Assembly (NCBI GenBank): GCA_002943765.1
Contig: PQWQ01000034.1
Location: 268,501-332,500, forward strand
DNA length: 64,000 bases
Source: Psoroptes ovis
Lineage: Eukaryota; Arthropoda; Arachnida; Sarcoptiformes; Psoroptidae
Direction: 5' to 3'
Below are positions 22,893 through 33,714 of this stretch, in pieces (position 1 is the stretch's first letter; every line of letters begins with the position of its first letter). A model generated the notes under the pieces. The model did no database searches. It was not told the DNA's origin and was given only the letters and a program-made list of their open reading frames with translations. Made by a program: the position numbers and the translations under genes.

Positions 22893-24718
22893 TTACATGG
22901 CTTTCACTTTTAATTGTTTCATTTTCGGAATCTTTTTCTTCATTTCTCGTTTGTATTCTTTTTCTTCCCATTTGCGTTGTTTTTCTGGATCCATTTCTTG
23001 AAGCATTTTTTCCTTTTCGGCCCTTCGTTTCTCTTCACGTTTCATTTGTGCTGCTTCTTGACGTTGTTGATGTGTGGATTGAAGAAATAATTTTTCCACT
23101 TTTTGTCGGTTTCGGTCTGATTTAAGCTTCTTTTCTCGACTCAATCGAAATCGACGTAATTTTTCAATCAAATAAAATGTCATCTGTAATAATGGCTTCA
23201 AACGATCCAACTCATCAATATTGCTAGGAACTAATCAAATGTACATTTCACCCATTAAAATAAATTCACTAAACAATCATAAATACTTACGATTCATTGA
23301 AATGATGAGCATTTTTTTAACAATCGGCAATTTAGTTGCAGTTTGTGTTTCACTAATCATAATAAATAAATGAATAAAAATTAATTATTTCATCAAAAAT
23401 ATCGAATCAAAATCAAAATACTCATTGCGGACACCGGAAAATTGATCAGAAATATGAATATATTCAATAAGATCATCATTTCGATCCAAAAGTGAAACTA
23501 TTTTTGAATCCAACAAGTAACTGGCTGCTTCACCGATTTCATTCATTAATAAATAATTATCACTTGTGATTCCATATTTTTCCGGATTTTTTCGCTCAGG
23601 ACAGTATGTTGCCTGTTTGAATAAATCATGAATATATTAGATTGAATCATTAATAAAACAATCAATCTTACAATATCATTGGTTTCTTTCGACAATTTCA
23701 TAGCAAATTTACGTTGTGCAATACAAAATACAAAATTGTCCATTGATTCAGCACTAAGGAATGTTTTGATCAGCTGAATTGGAGAGAAAGAAAAATGAAT
23801 AATGGTTCAATTGGGCAATCAATTATTTACAATTTTATCACTGATTGGTTTGAAATAATCGACGATCGTTGAGAATAAATCTTGACGTTTCTGTAATCGA
23901 ATTTCAATCAACATTCCATCAATCAATGTACGACCTGAGCACCATAAAGTGTATACGTTTTCAGTTTCTTTCAATAACCCACATGATACTGGTTGTTGCT
24001 CTGATGGCGATGATGATGTACGTTGTTTGAGATCATCACCAACCAATGCAAAATTGCACTCTAAAATATCTTTATTCTTTTCATACCAAGAATTGGCCAA
24101 TTTTGAATTACGACTACGACCAGCCAAATAATTAATGAAATAAATGGCCAATGCAAATATACAAATGAATTCCAAATAATAACTTTCCCAATTAGTGCGT
24201 AAATGTAATGGAATTTTAGTGAATTGAATTCCATCTTTTTTCACAGTTTCATCATTTAAATTGATTCTGATCGAAGTGAAATTATTTGATTAGGAACTGA
24301 TAAATAACATTCAATTAATAAATAATTACGGTTTTTCATCATCAATCTCATCACGAATCGTTTCAAATTCTTCTTCATCATCTTCTTCGATTATAATCGG
24401 ATCAATGTCTACATCTGCTTGAGATTTACTTGGCTTAGACTGTGATTGTTGTTGCTGTTCATTTGATGGCACATGATCTATTGGCTTTTCTGTTGATTCA
24501 TATGCAGATGGTGCCATAAATTCATTGCTGCCTCCTCCATCTTCCATCTCATCATCGATTTCTTCGAATTCGGCAAATTCATTGAAATCATTGCTGTTCA
24601 TATTGTCTGAATCGGATTCTCGAGATGAGGAAGACAATTTAGCATCGATTGTGATCAACACAAACGACACATATATGCTAATCATTAATAATTGTTTCAT
24701 TGAGGATTTTGCAACCAT
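22893..24718 (-). CDS. CCDC47: CCDC47 homolog (PAT complex subunit, ER membrane)
   Basis: ER membrane protein that, with Asterix, forms the PAT complex chaperoning multipass membrane proteins at the translocon. Exons: 24718-24330, 24266-23831, 23773-23672, 23612-23422, 23352-23291 and 23230-22893; all junctions keep phase, giving 505 residues (human 483). A signal peptide covers residues 1-26 or so, followed by a strongly acidic luminal stretch (for example EEDDEEEFE). A membrane segment follows WESYYLE at about residues 150-170. Family motifs are NFALVGDD, LWCSGRTLIDGMLIEIRL, KRQDL and ISDQFSG. The C terminus is a basic helical region with THQQRQEAAQMKREEKRRAE and ends KVKAM, the same last five residues as in the human protein. 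Introns are 57-69 nt. Identification is firm. Confidence 0.95.
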
Positions 24719-25836
24719 TTTTCTTGGATTCTCTTCATGAACAACCCAACTAATTTTAATTAAAAAATGACTCCTTAATTCTTTAGGGGCAAAATATCAC
24801 ATTTTTTCATAAATAAATCTTGAAATGTGACACATGATTTGGCAAAAATGATATACAAGCTTACTGAGAACAATGAATAGATGGCATGAGTGTACCTCGT
24901 TTATATACTCATCTGTGAGGTGCCTATTTACACATTAGAGTCTATTTCAACCCGATAAGGTTCACCTTACAACCGAACGTTTTTTTATGAATTTAATGAG
25001 ACTTTTAAATTGTTTTTTCATGTTTTCGAAGAGCTTGTTTATGAGTGATGGTTTGAACTTTAAATCAGTTGATTGATTAATTATCAATTGATTGACTGAA
25101 TGATTATCTATAAATCGCTATTTGTTCAATATTTCATATTTGTATGAATAATTGAATAGAATTTAAAATAAATTCTACTCAGTTAAATTAATGAATCATA
25201 ACTTTCACTGCTTCAACTCACTTTCACTGTTCTCCTCCTCCTGCTGCTCATTCGGTGAATATTTATTTATGTTTTTTAAATGAAGAAGATCCCAAACATA
25301 ATCCTAAATGAGTTTGATTTAGGTAAAGATGAATGAAACCTTCCAAAAAATTAAGCAAAAATCATCCAAACGCATAATAATAAATCACCATTTTTTTGAT
25401 GACCTAAATTGTTTTTAGTGGAGAGAAAAAATCATTGAAATGATCGATTATGTTTTCATCAATATTTGACCATTTATTTACGGTTATGTTTATTATGTTT
25501 GTTGTCGTCGAATTTCAAACTATAGTTTATTCGTTGTCATAATTGAAAATTGATGACTAAATATTTTTATGATTTGATGCATTCCATTATTTGTTTTCAT
25601 AATTATTTGCATGTTTTTTTTTGTTATTCATTCTCTATTCAACTTAATCTCATTTCTCTTTTTTTGGCCATAAATAAATTCATTTACCGATTCAGCCTCA
25701 GGAATTGAATTCATTAAACGATTACAGGTCTTATTTTGAATTGTGGTTTGTTTAGTTGTTTAATTAATGAATTGCTATCTCCTAGTTTAGATTTTAAAAT
25801 AAAGTAGTATTATTTATGGTAATTAAATGATTAAAA
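24719..25836. other. Divergent intergenic region
   Basis: 1.1 kb between the starts of CCDC47 (minus) and the single-exon gene at 25837 (plus). No coding exon seen; presumably promoters and 5' UTRs. Confidence 0.55.
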
Positions 25837-26502
25837 ATGGAAATCGATGATGATACGAACTTATTCAAGAAACCATCAACAGCTGAACTTCGTTTTCAAA
25901 ATTTTGGCCGAGTCACTACGAATGCATCATCGACTACAGCAGCAGCCAGTCAATCAGTATCAACGACGACAACACCAATGAGATCAATGAATTATCATCG
26001 ACGTGGTTCATCAGGCATATTTTTCAACACAATGTTTTGTATGTCTCATCATTTTCGTCATTTGAAGAGTTTACACATGGAATCCATGGAAGAAGGACTG
26101 AACATAATCAAGCAAAGACCAGCAAGGGCAGTGTTTCGTTCATCATTACCAGCTACGCCGATTGCGACACCAATCTATCACGAATCATTTCCATATTTCA
26201 CTGAACAATCACTGATGGAGCGTTTATGTCGTGCCCCATCACCGAGACGTACTTATTCGCGTAATTCATCACGAATGGAGACAAGTGAATCTTGTGACCA
26301 GCAACAACCGATGGATATTTGTTCACCGACAACAATCGATGAAGAATCTTTGTCATCCAATTCAGCATCTAGTCCAAACAAAGAACAATTTACTATTAAT
26401 CAACAACAACAACTCAGTAAATCAAATGAAACAATTACCGATATTCAATCAAGTTTGAATGATATTTACTTTAAAATCAGTGAACAATTCAATCCAGATT
26501 GA
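25837..26502 (+). CDS. Ser/Thr-rich protein, possibly FAM122/PABIR-like
   Basis: A single uninterrupted ORF of 221 residues with an ATG in an AAAATGG context. It starts MEIDDD, has RRGSSG near residue 55, LHMESMEEGLNII near residues 79-91, APSPRRTYSRNSSR near residues 132-145, and a low-complexity Ser/Gln tail. The block LH-x6-EEG-(M/L)-x-(L/I)-I, after an RRxS site, resembles the helix of FAM122/PABIR proteins (inhibitors of PP2A-B55). Several other features fit: the acidic MEID start and a later PSP-R site. The match is short and made from memory, so the family is uncertain. It is probably a real gene because it fills the gap between two genes and encodes a non-repetitive conserved-looking core. 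No membrane segment or signal peptide is visible. Confidence 0.65.
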   Translation: MEIDDDTNLFKKPSTAELRFQNFGRVTTNASSTTAAASQSVSTTTTPMRSMNYHRRGSSGIFFNTMFCMSHHFRHLKSLHMESMEEGLNIIKQRPARAVFRSSLPATPIATPIYHESFPYFTEQSLMERLCRAPSPRRTYSRNSSRMETSESCDQQQPMDICSPTTIDEESLSSNSASSPNKEQFTINQQQQLSKSNETITDIQSSLNDIYFKISEQFNPD

Positions 26503-26609
26503 TTCTGATTTGATCAGTCTTCATGTGCACATTAATATCAATTTTTTCGAATATGTAAATATTTCAAATTTTTCTGTACAAATTTTACTCACAAATTGAT
26601 GAGCATTGA

Positions 26610-28013
26610 TCACAAATTTGGTATCAATTTTAAAAATACGACGCCATTTGGCTCAATAGTAACATTAATAAATGTTTCATTTGTAATATCACTACGTTTC
26701 AATTGATATGTTTCATTGGAAAATACATTCAATACATTGAATGTTTTGATCATTTTGAATTGGTCGTTTTGAATTTGTTCCAATAATATGGATGCATGTA
26801 CATCATAATTATGATGATTGTCATTATTTCTATTTAAAATTGCAATGGCCATTTGTCCATCACTAAGTGATCGACGCCATAAATCAATGGTTTCATTATG
26901 AAAAATACGTTCACCAGGCACGGCAAGTTTATCTTGATTTATTGCAATTGCATTCGAATTCAACAGAATTCTTTCGAAATCTGGATGAATGTCTAGCAGA
27001 TCATTTGACATAAATAATGGTGCTGGTAACATGCACCAGATTGCCATTTGTGATTCAGCCTGTGATATGGACAATCCTGGATTGCCGATCATTAACTATC
27101 AGTCAAAAAAGAAATAAATTAATAGAGAGAATAGAATTAGATGAATAATAAAATCACCATATCTGGATCAGGCCAACTACCGGCACCAGTCACACGACGA
27201 AATATTGCTTGATTGTCGCCCATGAAATCGATAATTTTTTGAATAATATTCCAATCAGGAGTAATGTCATGAAAAACACGAAACATGTTACAATTCATCG
27301 ATATTAGGTCCCATTTCGGTATGATATGTATTCTTGATGCAAACAGTTGATAATATGGCCAAGAGCATGAGATTAGAATTGGTTTTTTGGTGGATTGATC
27401 AATCAATTTTCTAAATTTCAAATAGCCATTATCCAATTGAGATGTTTGAACATTGAAACAAGCATCTAATTTGATCATATCAATGTTCCATTCAACAAAT
27501 GTTTCTATATCTTTTTCCATATGTCCCAAGATGCCTGGATAGCCCATACATGTTCGACGGCCTAAATTTTGGTATATGCCCAATTTGAGTCCACGATCAT
27601 GCATCTATGATTCGAATAAATAATAAAAATCAGCAATCATTCAAACGACAAATTGTGCTTACATATTTGGCCAAGTAATCGATGCCATTCGGAAAACGGT
27701 CTGAGTCCGGCAATAATCGTCCATCATTTAGTTCACGTGATTTTTTCGACCAACAATCATCAATATTAATGCGATTATAACCTGCACGAAGATAGCCTCG
27801 ATCTACCATTGCGTCTGCCATTTGTGTGAATAATTTTTCATTGATACATTTTACATTTTTGTTATTACTTTTATGACAATCAATTTGACATTTAAATCGT
27901 TCCCATGATATCCAACCCATCGGTGGTGTTTTTGCCAAATCATTTTCGAGCATATAAACAAATTGTGTTGTCATTAATATTTGAATAATTGTAATAATGG
28001 ATGCAGCGTTCAT
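26610..28013 (-). CDS. GH27 lysosomal alpha-galactosidase / alpha-N-acetylgalactosaminidase
   Basis: A retaining glycosidase removing terminal alpha-galactose or alpha-GalNAc. Exons: 28013-27663, 27604-27158 and 27095-26610, giving 427 residues (human GLA 429, NAGA 411). A signal peptide covers about residues 1-20; the mature part starts near LAKTPPMGWISWERF. The nucleophile is Asp in IKLDACF and the acid/base is Asp in RVFHDI, both in the expected places. Other family blocks are NIDDCW, GLKLGIY, WPDPDM, APLFMSNDL and AIAINQD, with conserved Cys pairs. In the specificity loop the sequence is SCSWPYY: Ser is as in NAGA (human GLA has Glu), but the next key position is Tyr where NAGA has Ala and GLA has Leu. 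Preference cannot be settled from sequence. The 3' end faces the preceding gene at 107 bp. Confidence 0.93.
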
Positions 28014-28504
28014 ATTTTATTTTCGAATTTGTCTGATTTGATTTGATATCACAATATTTCACGTCATAATTGCAACAACAATCAAAACAAATCAAATTAA
28101 ACAGTCGAATATATTTAAGAATTCTGTTAATAAATTTTCTATTGAAATTCGAAGCAAAATGATCAAGAAAAATGGTAAGTTTCGATTCGAATTAAATTTA
28201 AATTCGAATTGATTAAAGAACAGAAAAAAAATGAGTCGTCCTTTGTGAATAGAGTTTATTTTTTGTTTTTGTTAAAGTTTTTGTCAAGTCATGCCATTGT
28301 TTTTGTTTATTCTTTCATTTTTCTTTCGATGATTGAGTTAATCTGATGCTCAACAATTGAATAAAGATTTTAGTTTTAGTTTTGAAAAAAATCCTTGGCT
28401 CAAGTTCTTGTGCGTAATTTTTGACTGAAATTGATTGTAATTTAGTGAATATTCACACCACAACAAAAAGAATAATTAAATTTAGTTGCAAATAATCGAA
28501 TATT
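28014..28504. promoter_or_regulatory. Compact divergent promoter region, GH27 / Rpn6
   Basis: 491 bp separate the two start codons, which are read in opposite directions, so both promoters must lie here or within UTRs. No canonical TATA box with initiator stands out. Confidence 0.5.
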
Positions 28505-30103
28505 ATGGCCGCAATCGATATGATTGTCGAAAATAGAGAAAAATTTAATCAACAAACCCGAAAACAATTTGATGAATTTGATAAAATGAACAATTTTTGT
28601 AAGTTTAATCGGTTCGCCAATGTTTGAATCATTTGATCTTATTCTTGAGCGTAATAAAAGAACCGATAACTGAGAGTGCAATAATCATAAAGTGAGTTAT
28701 CTAATTATCTTTTTTTTTCATTTTGAAATACAGCAGTCGAATCGAACCCGGAGGAGAATAATGAAGATGCTTTCAAAGAAAAAGAGATAAAAATAATGGA
28801 ACAAGGACAAAAAATGAGTGAAAGTGGTAATGTCGAAGGTAAGCTATTGTTGCATTAGAATATGTTGAATCCATTTCTCAAATTGAAATTGCTTACAGGA
28901 TTAGCCAAGTTCATACGTGAAATACGTCCAGTATTGAAAACATTTTCAAAAGCAAAAGCAGCCAAAATAGTCCGTCATTTGGTGGATTTATTTTTGGACA
29001 TGAATACTAAGCATGGTGTGGAAGTATCGTTATGTCTTGAATGTATCGAATGGGCTAAAGAAGAAAAGCGATCGCTGTTGAGACAATCACTGGAAACTCG
29101 TCTAATAGCTTTATATTATGACTGCAAAAATTATAACGAAGCACTCAAATTAAGTTCATCTTTGCTACGAGAATTGAAAAAACTTGATGATAAAAATTTG
29201 TTGGTCGAAGTTTTATTACTCGAAAGTAAAACTTATCATGCCTTGTCCAATCTGCAAAAAGCTCGTGCTGCATTGACAAGTGCTCGAACGACCGCCAATG
29301 CAATTTACTGTCCACCGAAATTACAGGCTGAACTTGACTTACAATCCGGTATTTTACATGCGGCCGATGAACGTGATTTCAAAACAGCGTTTTCATATTT
29401 TTATGAAGCATTCGAAAGTTATGATTCGATCGATCAAACCAACAAAGCGACGGTCGCACTTAAATATATGTTATTATCGAAAATTATGTTGAATAGGTTT
29501 GTATCATCAACAATTCTCTGATTACGAACAATAATCTTATTTTGATTCATTCACAAAGTGCCGATGATGTGCCAGCGATTACAGTTGGTAAATTAGCTCT
29601 TAAATATTCAGGACCTGATATTGAAGCAATGAAAGCAATCGCAAAAGCCAGTCATGATCGTAGTTTACATGCCTATCAACAAGCATTAATCACATATAAA
29701 CACGAACTTTGTGATGATCCAATAATCAAAGCACATCTTAATTCGCTTTATGACACCATGTTAGAACAAAATTTATGCCGATTCATTGAGCCTTATTCAC
29801 GGGTTGAAGTAAGCATTATGATTATCTTAAAGTGTTTGTGGTCGTAATAATAATGATTTTGACATTTTACAGGTTGCTTACATTGCATCATTAATCAAAT
29901 TGCCTAAAGATACAATTGAAAAGAAATTATCACAAATGATATTGGACGAGAAATTCAGCGGCATTTTGGATCAATTCGAAGGTGTATTGATCATATTCGA
30001 AGATCAACCGACTGATAAAACTTATGCAGCTGCATTAGAAACCATCCACAGCATCGGCAAAGTAGTTGATTCTTTATACCAGAAAGCAAAACGATTAACA
30101 TGA
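28505..30103 (+). CDS. Rpn6: 26S proteasome regulatory subunit Rpn6 / PSMD11
   Basis: Scaffold subunit of the 19S lid. Exons: 28505-28598, 28734-28838, 28899-29496, 29559-29808 and 29873-30103, giving 425 residues (human 422). The N-terminal 65 residues are diverged. After that the match to PSMD11 is near-continuous: SKAKAAKIVRHLVDLFLDM, LCLECIEWAKEEKR, LLESKTYHALSNLQKARAAL, SARTTANAIYCPPKLQAELD and then YFYEAFESYDSID. The C-terminal PCI region has ASLIKLP, EKKLSQMILDEKF and DQFEGVLIIFE, ending KVVDSLYQKAKRLT. The second exon has a tandem CAGCAG acceptor, so two isoforms differing by one codon are possible. A polyadenylation signal AATAAA lies at 30168-30173, 65 bp past the stop. Identification is firm; the diverged first exon is moderate. 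Confidence 0.95.
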
Positions 30104-30204
30104 TATATGATTATTTGAATTACTTCTTACTAAATACATGTATAAGAAATGATAATTTTTACTGATGAATAAATATGATTCTTATTTCTTATGTGCATTA
30201 CTTT

Positions 30205-33165
30205 TCAAGTTGGAATGGGTAGTTCATTGGCAACAATTTCGAGGATATCACCAGTTTTCAATCGCCAATTTTTGATATCCTTAGACACTTGACACCAACG
30301 TTGTCCATGACGTGGTTCAGCTTGTATGCATTGCTTCTTTATAGTACTTTGTTGTTCAGTAGTACCATGTAATATTTCAAATTTATAAGCATAAGCCCAA
30401 ACATCGCCCATGTCTGGGTCCAATTTCAAAGTTCGTTGAAACCATTCACGAGCTTTGGTCATTTTTCGTTCACACCAGAATAGCAATGAACAGGCCAACA
30501 AAACGTGTACATCATGTTCACAACGTTTTAGCGCATCAACACTACGACTTTTGCGTCGTTGACGATTCTCTAAGAAAATTGCTTCAGCCCATAAAATACC
30601 ACTTTGAGGACATTCCTGTAATGCTTTCGATAACATTGGCATGGCAACTTCTTTGTTACCGGCTCGTAATTCAATTCTAATGGCTTCTAACCACAAAAGA
30701 TCACATTTCGGATTCTTAAGACGACCCTTTTCCAATACTGATCGAGCTTTAATCAAAGCACCTTCCGATTCTTCAAGTTTTGACAATAAAATCCACAAAG
30801 TAACATTTGACACGTTCGATTTGAGACCACGTTGAAAGACTTGGCGAGCCTGATCAATTCGACCCTCTTGTAGATGAATCTGACCAAGCATCATCCACAA
30901 CTTGGGATAATCATCCCAATGGTCGATAGCTGTCTGCAACAATTCGATGGCTCTGTCCAGATTTCCCAACTGCCATTCTAATTTTGCCGATTTCATGTAG
31001 ACACGAGGTGTGCTATTTTTTTCGCGAGCCTTCTCCAGGATCTTTCGAGCTCGATCATATTCAGCATTTTCAGACTCCAATTTGACGGCTGCCAACCAGA
31101 TTTCTTCTTTGTTTTGATTGGCATCGAATGCTCGAGACAAAATTTGACGAGCTGCTTGTACATCTCCACCAAGCCATTTGCTTTTGGCTGCCATTAACCA
31201 AAGAACTTCGGCTTGAGGACAGTTGACTACGGCCAATTCTAACAGAGATTCCAGTGTTTCTTTGGTGCCGTGATTCTTCTCGAAGAAAGCTGCTCGCAAC
31301 CAGATATTTTCATTTTTAGGAAACACTTTAAGAGCATTAGCATAAATGGCACGAGCACATTCGTATGCATCCGAATTGGCCAGATTTTCAGCATCTTCCA
31401 ACCAAACATGTTCTCGATCTTCTTCATCGATTCCGAAATCGATGATCGATCGAACAATGGCTTGTGCTGTTGCTTTGGAACCGGATTTCTCGACATCGAT
31501 AGCATCTTGGATCCAATGTTCTCGATTGATTTCGACACCATTTGCTTGCAGCGAATTCAATGCACGATCAATGATTTTCTGCACCATCTGCACATTACCT
31601 TGAGCCTCTTCCAATTTGGCTGCAGTGAACCAAATCTGTTTGTCAGTCGGAATATTTTCACGAGCTTTGTTCAACACTTTGCGGGCATTTTCGTAAACTT
31701 CTAATCGAGCCAAAGCCAACCAAAGATCGACACTGGTTGGGCAGCATTGTACTGCTCTCGAAAGCAAAATACGAGCATCTTCAGGTTGTTCCAATTCGAC
31801 AGCTTCTTTCCATAATCGAACCGAATTGGGAATATGTTCGAGTGCTTTACGGAATATTTTCTTTTTTGCTTTCACTTCTTTTTCCAATTCAGCTGCTTTG
31901 ATCCATAATCGAACAGATGAATTGGCCAACTTACGAACACCTTGAGCTATTACGGATTTGGCCAAATCAGGTGGCTGCAGACGTGCAGCTTCAATCCAAA
32001 TATCTTCGGAATTTTCACATTGTTCACATCCCTTCATGATCAGATTACGAGCTGTTTGCAATTTGCCCGTGATTTCTTCTAATCTGGCTGATGCGATCCA
32101 TGCTGGAGCATGATTGGGATTAGTTTCACGTACAGATTTCAATAATAATCGAGCTTTTTTAATGTCACTGATATCGGCACCAACCGAAGGAATCATGGAT
32201 TGTAAATCAGTGAGATATCCTTTTGGATCGACAACTGTTTGACCAGTCACCGAATCAGATGCTTGATTCAATTTAATGTCCATCAATGTGTTTCGAGCTT
32301 GACCAATTTTTTTCAGATCTAAATGACTTGGAGTTGAACTTAGAATACCAGTCGATGTGCCTGAGATGACTGTTTTGAGACCACTGGATGGATCAATAGA
32401 AGTGACAGTATCATTAGACAGATTAACATTATGAGCTAAAATCGAATCTGGGACTGGTGTGAATTTCTCGGCTCTTGGATTACGCATTTTTTTATTGCGT
32501 GCATCACCCACATCTGGTATGGAATTCCATTCATCGGCACTGATACGTGCTAAATCTCGTTTCAAATCGGAGAATTGTTGCTGTATTTTGGGCCGTTCTT
32601 GTCGATATTGCTCTAATTCACGTTTCAATTTACGTTCTCGATATTCTTTTCGTTTTTCGTCCATACGTTTGTCAATTGAATCATAAATACGATCAGCTTC
32701 TTCATCATCTTTGTCATATGGATCTTTACTGAATAAACTACCACCATAACCATTAAATTCATCGTAATTGGCATCATTTAAATCTTCATCATCATCTTCT
32801 ACTTCTTGTTCAGTATCTTTGGTAGTCTGTGGTTTTTTACTGGCCAATTTCGATTTGGACAAAGCATGTCGATCATCTCTGTTAGGAAAAACGTAATGAA
32901 TTAATCAAATCAGTGATTGCCATTAAATTAACTTACGGAACATCAGTAGCATCTCTAGCTGGACCGATATCACTTCGAGTGGTGAATCCAGTTGCACTAA
33001 ATTTGGAATAATCATTTCAATTGAAAATATCATGACACAAACGATTAAAAAGACTTACCCTCTGCCAGCACCTGCAACATATCCAAGAGGAGCTGGAACT
33101 CCAATAAATGCTTTCTTTTTCTTGCTGACCAATGCTCCTGGATGAGGTATATTTGCTAAATTCAT
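30205..33165 (-). CDS. PRPF6: Pre-mRNA processing factor 6 (U5 snRNP, Prp6)
   Basis: A U5 snRNP protein that bridges U5 with U4/U6 in the tri-snRNP. Exons: 33165-33059, 32996-32937 and 32878-30205, giving 946 residues (human 941). The PRP1 N-terminal domain is clear: KKKKAFIGVPAPLGYVAG, GRGATGFTTRSDIGPARDA, then DEDLNDANYDEFNGY, DKDDEEADRIYDSIDKRMDE and QFSDLKRDLA. It is followed by about 20 HAT/TPR-like helical repeats (such as VRLWKEAVELE and ALARLEVYENARKVL). The C terminus has KALQECPQSGILWAEAIFLE and AEPRHGQRW. The first exon matters: it carries the conserved start, and the first ATG of the long exon lies inside it. It ends 101 bp from the oppositely read Rpn6 stop. Identification is firm. 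Confidence 0.97.
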
Positions 33166-33714
33166 TGCTTTTTGATTAATCAATTTAGTTAATGGTTCAA
33201 ACAATTATTCATTTGTTTATGAAATGCCATGCACAGAAATCAGCTGTGTGTAATTGACAATGGCGCACAGATCTTCATTTAGAGGTAGTGGTTCAGAAAT
33301 TAGCCATGACCACTAGCCGGCAGTAAACCAACAAAAATTAATGAATGTGTATTTAATAAAAATTTCAAATTAGAGCCAACAGATGGCAGCAAATATTGAT
33401 CCAACCGAATTTTGGGACCCAATAAAATGCATTGGGTGAGTGAATGATCATAAAAATAGTTTTTAATTGCAAACATTTTATTAAATTGAATATATGCTCT
33501 AATTGTGTAGAGCTAATTAGTGATTTAAAGGACGGAAAAATGCAAAAAATGATTATGACAAAATATTTAGTTGAGATTTGTGAGATAATCACAGATTTAT
33601 GATTTTGGTGATGATAAACAATAATCAATTGGAGCTGACTGATTGATGGCACAAATCTTTGACTCTGGGGTAGAGCTGTCAGGGAAGATAAAATATTAAT
33701 GAAAAATTGCGAAA

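Noticed and set aside
31270..31704. 144-codon plus-strand ORF opposite PRPF6
   Set aside because: Antisense to the strongly conserved HAT-repeat region; reading frame follows the sense codons.
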